A stretch of 64,000 nt of DNA from Macroventuria anomochaeta (Eukaryota > Ascomycota > Dothideomycetes > Pleosporales > Didymellaceae). The position numbers and the translations under genes were made by a program. The notes beneath the pieces are model-generated. The model was not told where the DNA came from. It saw only the letters and a program-made list of their open reading frames with translations, and made no database searches. The first letter of the stretch is position 1, and each line of letters begins with the position of its first letter. This document shows, piece after piece, positions 57,356 through 64,000 of the stretch. The stretch is taken from NCBI RefSeq assembly GCF_010093625.1, contig NW_022985388.1, forward strand, positions 186,001-250,000. Direction: 5' to 3'.

Positions 57356-59422
57356 ATGACGAATGACTTTGCATACGACCCACTGGACCTGGAAAACCGT
57401 ACTTTCCGTCTCGTTCGACTTGGCAAGGGACAAACAGGGGATCCCATACAATGTGAGCTGTTCCACGCGTATGTTGGGGATCGCGAAGACGATATGGAGT
57501 ACGAGGCACTCTCATATACGTGGGGCGGCATGGACAAGCCATGCAGCATCAGCATGAACAATCAAGTGATGTGTATCACGAGCAACTTATTTCAAGCTCT
57601 GGAACATCTGCGCAACGATGAGGAGGATCGGGTTCTATGGATCGATGCGCTGTGTATCGATCAAGAAAATCCCAAAGAGCGAGGTCATCAAGTCCGACAA
57701 ATGGCTTCGATCTACGAACGAGCGCGACAAGTCATCTTCTGGCTAGGTACAGCTACTCACAAAACAGATCGTGCATTCTCCTACATGCGAGAATTCGAGA
57801 AAGAGGCACTCAAATATTCTTGTAATTATTGGGAACCATCTGACGAACGCTGGCAAATCATCTGGTCGACCGTAGAGACCCAGCTGCAGAAGGAATATAG
57901 TTTGAACAAGGTTATGCAGCGTACCGATTACGATGCCCTACTTAATCGAGATTGGTTCGACAGGATCTGGATCATACAAGAAGTTGCAAAAGCCCGATCA
58001 GCAAGAGTTGTTTGCGGTACGAAATCAGTTTCAACGCGCGTCTTCGCATTGTTCCCATCTCTGATCGGAGTTCAACCGACACCGCATCGTCAAGCAGTGC
58101 TAGATATCATGCCAGGGCCTCTACGGAAGTTCTCGTGGTGGTTGTGGGATCAGAATCTGGAGACCTTGCTGCGCAAGTTTCAAGGGAGCAAGGCAACCGA
58201 CCCAAGGGACATGGTTTACGCATTGCTTGGTATCTCAACGGACGCGAACAACACAAAGGCTCTGGCATCTGACTACAGCAAGACCCCGGGAGAAGTGGCT
58301 CGTACAACTATCGCTTTCCTCCTTGGTCTCGGCAACTTGGGGATCTCGTCGAGCTGTTTGCCTCCATGGACGTTGCCGGAATTCTTGCGTAGGTTCTCGG
58401 ATTTGCGCGCCCTGCGCGAGGGCATAATCATTTGTGCCTTCAACGAGAAAAGTGACAGCGCATTCCTTCTGTCCTCGGAAATTGGCATATCGAGAATCGA
58501 ATATTTGGATCAGTCTTGGAAGACAACACACATGTTGAAGGAAGCCATACATACAGACTTCACTTTGCCAGAACAGAATGGATGGGAGCTGTTGCTGGAC
58601 ACGAATCGAACGGACATCGAGTGCCTGGATCGCCTTTCCAGAGAAGGGCGAATTCTAACACCACTATCATGGGCAGCTCAAACAGGCCGTGCAACGGTAG
58701 AAGTCCTCCTGCCCAGTGGTGTGGCAGACGTCAACCTATCCGTAGTGGTCAAGCTAGAACCCCGAAAAACGCTGCTTAGACGTCGATTCTATTCAAGGGA
58801 CCTCGTTGGACGAACACCGCTTCTGTTGGCTGCATTCGAAGGTCACACGTCAACAGCAGAATTGATACTTAAAATTGGACGGGCGGATGTCAATGTACGA
58901 GACAACCAAAGAACAACACCACTTGCAGCAGCCGCAGAGTGGGGACACACATCAACCGTAGATATCCTACTTAAGCATAATCAGGTTCAAGTCAACTCAC
59001 AGGACTTGTATGGCTACACACCGCTTGCAAGGGCTGCTGCAAACGGTCATACATCGGTAGTAGAGCTATTGCTCAAGAACGACAAAGTGGACGTCGATTT
59101 ACCAAACCAAAATGGCGCGACACCCCTGGGACTGGCAGCCCGATATGGTCGCATGCCCATAGCAGAAATGCTGCTTCGGAGTAAAAAGGCAGAGGTCAAT
59201 TTCAAGAACTCCAAGGGAGAGACTCCGCTGTCATTAGCAATCCTCAGGGGTCAAAAGGCGACATATGACCTCTTGAAATCATATGGTGCGAAGGATGATA
59301 GTACGTATGAACAATGGTGGGACTTTTCCAGCAAGTCCAACGGGAGATACTACAGACCACCAGGATTTGGACGATATGGAAATGTAGGCATAGTACCATT
59401 GCGATCTAGCACGAACTTTTAA
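57356..59422 (+). CDS. HET-domain protein with ankyrin repeats
   Basis: One exon of 688 residues starting MTNDFAYDPLDLENRTFRLV. The HET domain occupies about 49-210: YEALSYTWG, LWIDALCIDQENPKERGHQV, MASIYERARQVIFWLG, then NRDWFDRIWIIQEV. A middle region carries DPRDMVYALLGIS, the usual post-HET block. About five ankyrin repeats follow from about residue 430, with GRTPLLLAAFEGHTSTAELI, TPLAAAAEWGHTSTVDILL, YTPLARAAANGHTSVVELLL and TPLGLAARYGRMPIAEMLL. HET domains trigger heterokaryon-incompatibility cell death, and the repeats probably act as sensor or partner-binding surface. Repeats two to four are similar to each other but not identical. No frameshift or stop is seen, so the gene appears intact. 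Confidence 0.93.
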   Translation: MTNDFAYDPLDLENRTFRLVRLGKGQTGDPIQCELFHAYVGDREDDMEYEALSYTWGGMDKPCSISMNNQVMCITSNLFQALEHLRNDEEDRVLWIDALCIDQENPKERGHQVRQMASIYERARQVIFWLGTATHKTDRAFSYMREFEKEALKYSCNYWEPSDERWQIIWSTVETQLQKEYSLNKVMQRTDYDALLNRDWFDRIWIIQEVAKARSARVVCGTKSVSTRVFALFPSLIGVQPTPHRQAVLDIMPGPLRKFSWWLWDQNLETLLRKFQGSKATDPRDMVYALLGISTDANNTKALASDYSKTPGEVARTTIAFLLGLGNLGISSSCLPPWTLPEFLRRFSDLRALREGIIICAFNEKSDSAFLLSSEIGISRIEYLDQSWKTTHMLKEAIHTDFTLPEQNGWELLLDTNRTDIECLDRLSREGRILTPLSWAAQTGRATVEVLLPSGVADVNLSVVVKLEPRKTLLRRRFYSRDLVGRTPLLLAAFEGHTSTAELILKIGRADVNVRDNQRTTPLAAAAEWGHTSTVDILLKHNQVQVNSQDLYGYTPLARAAANGHTSVVELLLKNDKVDVDLPNQNGATPLGLAARYGRMPIAEMLLRSKKAEVNFKNSKGETPLSLAILRGQKATYDLLKSYGAKDDSTYEQWWDFSSKSNGRYYRPPGFGRYGNVGIVPLRSSTNF

Positions 59423-59503
59423 TACACTGCAAGGGGTATTGTCACCGGATGTGTTGATCCATGGTGACTTTGGACCATCTCTATGCGACTGTAATGGCGT
59501 CTC

Positions 59504-60947
59504 TTAGAACACAGTGCCATCGCTCTGAATGATAATTGGACTCGACTTCGTCTTCGGTCTTAGCTTCGCCGCCGTCTCCCTCCCAGACTTCCACGTTCCA
59601 GCCTCCAGCAGTTGTGCCATACTGAGATATGCACCATCCATCCGAGCCAAGATCATGGGGTAAAGCTTGTCAATCAATACCAGGGTCATGGCTCGCCACT
59701 CGACGATTACGTCGTCGCCGGCTGCAAACTGTGGAAAGGCTTCTTCAGATGCTTTCAAACCGGCGTCGAGCGTGGCTTTCTTGAGTGAAAGAACGCCCAT
59801 GTCCACGAACAGACCGCCATTTCGATACTCGGGTAGAGCAGTGAGCGACTCTGCATTGATCCATTTGATGCCCAGGATACGCTGGAACGGGACCATCAGC
59901 GAGTAGGTGAGCCATTGTGTCAGCTTGTGGAAAGGCTGGATAAATTCCGGTTTGCTTTTGTCTTCGTTCGAGGAACCTGCTTGTTTTGCCAGTGCGCCCA
60001 GCGGCCAGGCGTCACCGATGGGAGAGCCATTGATCGTTGTGCGGTCTTGCGGCCAGATTGGAATGAGCAGTGTTTGCAGAAGATTCCAGAAGGTGAGGAT
60101 GTCGAGTGTTGAGGAGTCACTAGCGGACTTTAACAGATAGTCTAAGTAATATAAGCGAAGATGCGCGATAGTAGATATACTCGACTTACCAACGGCGTTT
60201 CCTGGGCGGCCTGCTTCACCGAAGATGTCAGGGTGGACGAGAAGCGATTGTCCTAGCCCTCTGAGTAGGTTTGCTCTCGATTCGACTCCCAACATAGGGT
60301 TGCTTTCTGTCACCTGAAGACCTTTGGCGAGAGCCCCAGTCGTAAGTTGGGCGAGTCCCTTGCCTGGATTAGGTTTTAACAGTGGTCCTGAGCAGTTCGG
60401 ATACAGATCACCTACCGTCTACAAGTGGAGTACCGGTTTCCACGGCAGTGTATCCACCTTCAAGAAACATATACAGACTGGCGACAGCAATACCCTCACT
60501 TCGCTCGTACGATCGTTCTGTTCCAGGCTCGACATACTTCCAGTGATCACCTGCGCCAGCATCCAGGAGCACCGATACAAAGAAGAGGTCAATCAGTCGA
60601 CGTGTAAGCTCTTTGTCATCGCATCCAGCCTTCTTCCAATTCTCAAGCAAGTCGGCAATTCGAGGCACACCACCTACCTCGAAGTGCTGCCAGCGGCCGT
60701 GAGGTGGAATAGTGTCGAACTTGTCTGGGCCGTAGTCACGCTAGTCAATCGGTGAGCGTGACAGATGGACACATGTTCATGTTCAACGGACCTTGATGAC
60801 AGAAGTCACGAAGTCCGCAACATCGTCCAGTTTGTCTTCATGGACATCGAAGTGGTTGAGGTTTCCATCTCTCGCTGCTTGTCCGACTACCTTGGCGCGG
60901 TCTCTGATGGCCCCCAGTGATAGCAGATATTTGACTGTTGGGTCCAT
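59504..60947 (-). CDS. URC4: Urc4-type protein of uracil catabolism (DUF1688)
   Basis: Exons 60792-60947, 60416-60740, 60190-60363 and 59504-60141 give 430 residues; introns are 51, 52, 48 and their phases close. The third intron lacks a stop and could be missed. Splicing it joins GRPGNAV to DYLLKSAS, the conserved form in this family. Other landmarks are VKYLLSLGAIRDRA at the start, WQHFEVGGVPRIADLL, RRLIDLFFVSVLLDAGAG, RSEGIAVASLYMFLEGGY, ESNPMLGVESRANLLRGLGQ and the C-terminal ARMDGAYLSMAQLLEAGTW. DUF1688 proteins are Urc4, required in the fungal URC route for using uracil as nitrogen source; the exact reaction is not settled. No other URC gene lies in the window. Confidence 0.92.
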
Positions 60948-61794
60948 GTTGTATATGAGCGTAGAGGAGGGACGAGTGTAGTCTTCGATCTTGGAGGGGT
61001 AACAGCTCAGCAGTGGGGTGGATGCAGTGAGGCTCAGCAAATTGAAGGGACAGTATACAGACAAGATGTTACAAGAAGTCAAGCTGGGTCTCTGAAGCTC
61101 AAATGCTCATAAAGAGCAGAGCAGGGGGGCTGAAGCAGTCGTTGCTGCCCGCTCCTGCTATCTGTTGCTTACATGATGAGTGTTTAGATGCCCAAAAGTG
61201 GAAGGCAGTGGTCAGGTGCCACGAACGGATCTCGGAGGTCGCCGGTGCAACAAACGGCTCAAACCAGAGCCGTTGCCAGCGACTGGAGCATCGTCACAAA
61301 ATACAGTTCCCCGAGAGCTATGGGACAGCTTAACGAGGCGCAGGCGAACACGTTCGCTTGACGGCCTTCATCGGCACATGATTGGTCGAAGCCGCACACT
61401 TCCGCAGCTGCAACTCCACCACCCACAAGCTTGGATTCAGAAGCACAATGATGCATGCTGCGTTGGCCGACCGGCTAGAGGGCTGCACGTCGCTCGAATT
61501 TCTTTTGCCCTGCCTCGCTGCTTGTGTGTTCTCCTCGACGCCCGTTCGGTGACGTGTAAGACGAACATCACGATTGCTTTCCTTGCTTTGTCCTTCACAG
61601 CCATCTCACGTCGCACACTGTTTTGCTCCTGTTCGCTTCCAGTATGCAAGAAACCGCACACTGCACTACCATCTATATTCTACTACGAGCTACGGCCGAC
61701 GCGCACACCCTGAGTCGTCATCGACAGCATCAGATCCACTGAAGCAAGCGTGTCATTCGTTGGCAGACAGCGCACACGGCAGGCACAACGTGGC
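60948..61794. other. Divergent intergenic region (URC4 / DUF6594 gene)
   Basis: This should contain both promoters. A 177-codon plus frame at 61180-61713 overlaps it but has no recognisable motif and is not accepted. Confidence 0.4.
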
Positions 61795-64000
61795 ATGGTG
61801 GGTGATGATCTGCGCCTCCTCTGTGGTTCTCTGGCCCAGTGTGCCCTCTTGATACTGATCGCTGTATGTTGAGAATGTAGGCGGACTATGAAGCCCCCTT
61901 CGAGGGTACTGCACCCCCAACGCGACGTCGACCTTCACGTGTTAAAAGCGCCGACGATGCTCTACACTCGGCACCACCCTCTTCGACAGGTACAGACGAT
62001 GGAGGTTCCAAGATATCGAAGACCAATCGGCGAACCCTGAAGAAGACACCCAAGAACCATACGTCCGCGGCACCAGCACCGATCTATGAGGAGGAAGACG
62101 CCCACTGGGAAGACGATGCTGTAGGGCACATGCCAAATTTGGAACAGATACAGGAGGGACATGGAAGTACAACTGGCAGACGCAGGGACTCTGCCTCAAG
62201 CTCGACAGTCGACGCTCGTCGCCGCCGCCACTCTGAGGACAGTAACTCCAGTCGATTACGAGTCCGACCAAAACATGGATCCTTGCAGCGACGCGCCGGA
62301 AGCCTTGCCAAACATTCGAATTCTTCTTTAGTCTCAATGCTTTCTGGCCTGACCCAGCCTAGCACAGCAAGCGAAAGTAACACAACCATTACCGAAAAAT
62401 CTCATCGTGATGAACGGCGTCGCAAAGAAAAGTCAACGAAAGGGACCAAAGTGAAGCGTAGCAAGCGTTCTGAGACACCATCAGTTGCCGATACAGAGGC
62501 TACACAATCTGATGTGTTTCAGTTCCTGAGTGAGGATGCGGGCGTACCAGAGTCACAAGTCGATGCACAAAGCGTCCTCCAAGCATCGTCTCCATCAGTC
62601 ACTTCATCAACAGATTCTCGTGCCGATGACAATAAGTCTTCAGATGCCAGCGAAGGTGCACACGATACGCCCAAGACTTCTCCAACCTCAACGAGAAGAT
62701 CTCATAGCCATGGAGCACCCTACTACGGCCACTATCGAAACCAGTCAGGAAAGCCATTGTACGCGAGCAGCTTTGTTCATGGCCCTGGAGATGAAGAGGC
62801 AGAGGACAGCGAAGTTTATAGCGATGAGGAAAGCGCATACGATGACGGTCATACGCAACACTCATCTCAACCAACTTCGCACTGGAATTACCCTCCAAAC
62901 CCGCTTCCACATGCACCTAACCCTGGATCTGGTCACGTGCTCCAAAGTCCTCAGCCGCACCACAACATTCCACATGCCGGAGTCATGTCTCCCCACATCC
63001 AGCCAGCTGTACCATTCTACGATCCACGAATGTATTCAGGCGCATCGCCAGGCGCATCGCCGACAAACTTCAGTGGGACGGCGAGCCAAGTTTCAGTCTG
63101 GCCTCCCATGGCCTCTTACCCACCACCACTGGCCATAGCCTGCTCGCCAGGGTCTACAGCTGCCTATCCACATCACTCGCCTGTAGCAATTCATGCGCCT
63201 CCTAACTTTGTGCAGTCTCCTACTGCCGCGCATGCCGTTGCAGCGCAACACTTGGCTATGATTCCTCAGCGTCCGGCCCAGCAACAGGGTAGCTCAGCCA
63301 ACGACAAGATGATCGGATATGAGCTTCTGGCCCACAAGCTGAGTGAACTGAAGAAAGGTAGAAAGGAAGACGCTGTAGTGCCTGCGTATCGTAAGTTTGA
63401 GCAACTGAACCACCGTGTTCTACTCCATCTGCAAGATGAGATCAGCGAGCTGGAGGAAGAGCTTCGCCAGCTCGATCAGGAGATCGCCGAGGCATCACCA
63501 GGTGCTCAAACAGGACAGCGTCACCCAGCGTCTAGACGAGGAGATACTCAATACGGAAACGATCTGCACCGTAGAAGACTTGATGTACTTGGCCAAGTTT
63601 TTCTGAAGCTGGAACAATACAGTAAGTGCCTAACAGCACGCTGCATGTGGCAAACATCATCGCCAACAGAAAGCCACTGACCAAAAGTAGACAAGGCATT
63701 GTCTGCCTTCAGTGATGTCAAGCATCTTCCATCTGCTAGACCTTCAGACATTGACAAATATCGAGCGTGGATGAAGCAGCGCAACCCAATCCATGAGGCA
63801 GAAAGTCGCTTCCTCGAGCGCCAGGCCGATCTAGTGACATTTTCACCAAGAAGGCACACAAGTATTGACCATAGTGCGGGGACGAACCAGCACGTAGCCA
63901 TGTGGCTTCCGCTGTTACCGTTTGTGGCCTTTTCGATTGTCCCCAGTTTGCTTGGACGCATCGTTGTAATCGCGCTTATCAGCGCCGCGGGGCTAAGGAC
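61795..64000 (+). CDS. DUF6594 membrane protein, 3' end beyond window
   Basis: The main coding exon is open from 61881 (after a tgtag acceptor) to 63621. A 69-base intron (gtaagt..gtag) leads to an exon from 63691 that runs off the window. A tentative first exon is the single ATG at 61795-61797 followed by gtgggt, giving M-ADYEAPFEGT; otherwise the first in-frame ATG is 62130. The first 400 residues are polar, Ser/His/Pro-rich and disordered. Then come YELLAHKLSELKKG, a coiled coil (LLHLQDEISELEEELRQLDQ), RRRLDVLGQVFLKLEQY and DIDKYRAWMKQRNPIHEAES, the layout of DUF6594 proteins. A first hydrophobic segment (MWLPLLPFVAFSIVPSLL) starts before the edge, as expected for the multi-pass C-terminus. 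Function is unknown. Confidence 0.8.

Overview
The window is filamentous-fungal nuclear DNA, most probably an ascomycete of the class Dothideomycetes (Pleosporales-like). This rests on many short GT..AG introns of about 45-60 bases with CTAAC/CTGAC-type branch sites, and on typical ascomycete proteins: a Zn2Cys6 regulator, a HET-ankyrin protein, Urc4, SAGA Ada1, Gcn1 and Dbp9. The class-level call is inference from gene style; no marker was compared. Nothing bacterial, viral or organellar was seen, and I found no tRNA or rRNA gene.

Layout. 1-624: 5' end of the DNA helicase gene CHL1 (minus). 625-5215: a decayed protein-kinase pseudogene and an intact three-exon Zn2Cys6 regulator. 5842-13564: secreted or cell-surface proteins, namely a very large Ser/Ala/Thr-rich protein with six PAN/apple-like modules, interrupted by a 576-base assembly gap, and a repetitive secreted precursor with Kex2-type dibasic sites. 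14843-16692: DBP9.

16956-32879 is the accessory core. Five copies of a DUF6590-type gene at different stages of decay lie around two paralogous coiled-coil/polyproline proteins. The centre is mirror-symmetric: DUF6590 (minus), coiled-coil (plus), then coiled-coil (minus), DUF6590 (plus). It looks like an inverted duplication of a divergently transcribed two-gene module. A truncated kinase remnant is joined to one DUF6590 remnant, and another copy shows a fresh exon-intron duplication. This is the best candidate for an undescribed system in the window.

32940-48236 returns to conserved housekeeping genes: a DHX29/DHX57-type RNA helicase divergent from GCN1 (about 2,683 residues, six proposed exons), then ADA1. 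A short inverted copy of the helicase C-terminus follows at 48899-48997. 49075-64000 mixes core genes (an RBM42-like RRM protein, 6-phosphogluconate dehydrogenase, LSM12, the uracil-catabolism gene URC4) with accessory genes (a PigL_N-like N-terminal-domain protein, a HET-ankyrin protein, and a DUF6594 membrane protein cut by the window end).

Exon boundaries were worked out by hand from reading-frame continuity, splice consensus and family expectation. Phases were checked to add up, but no transcript data were available.
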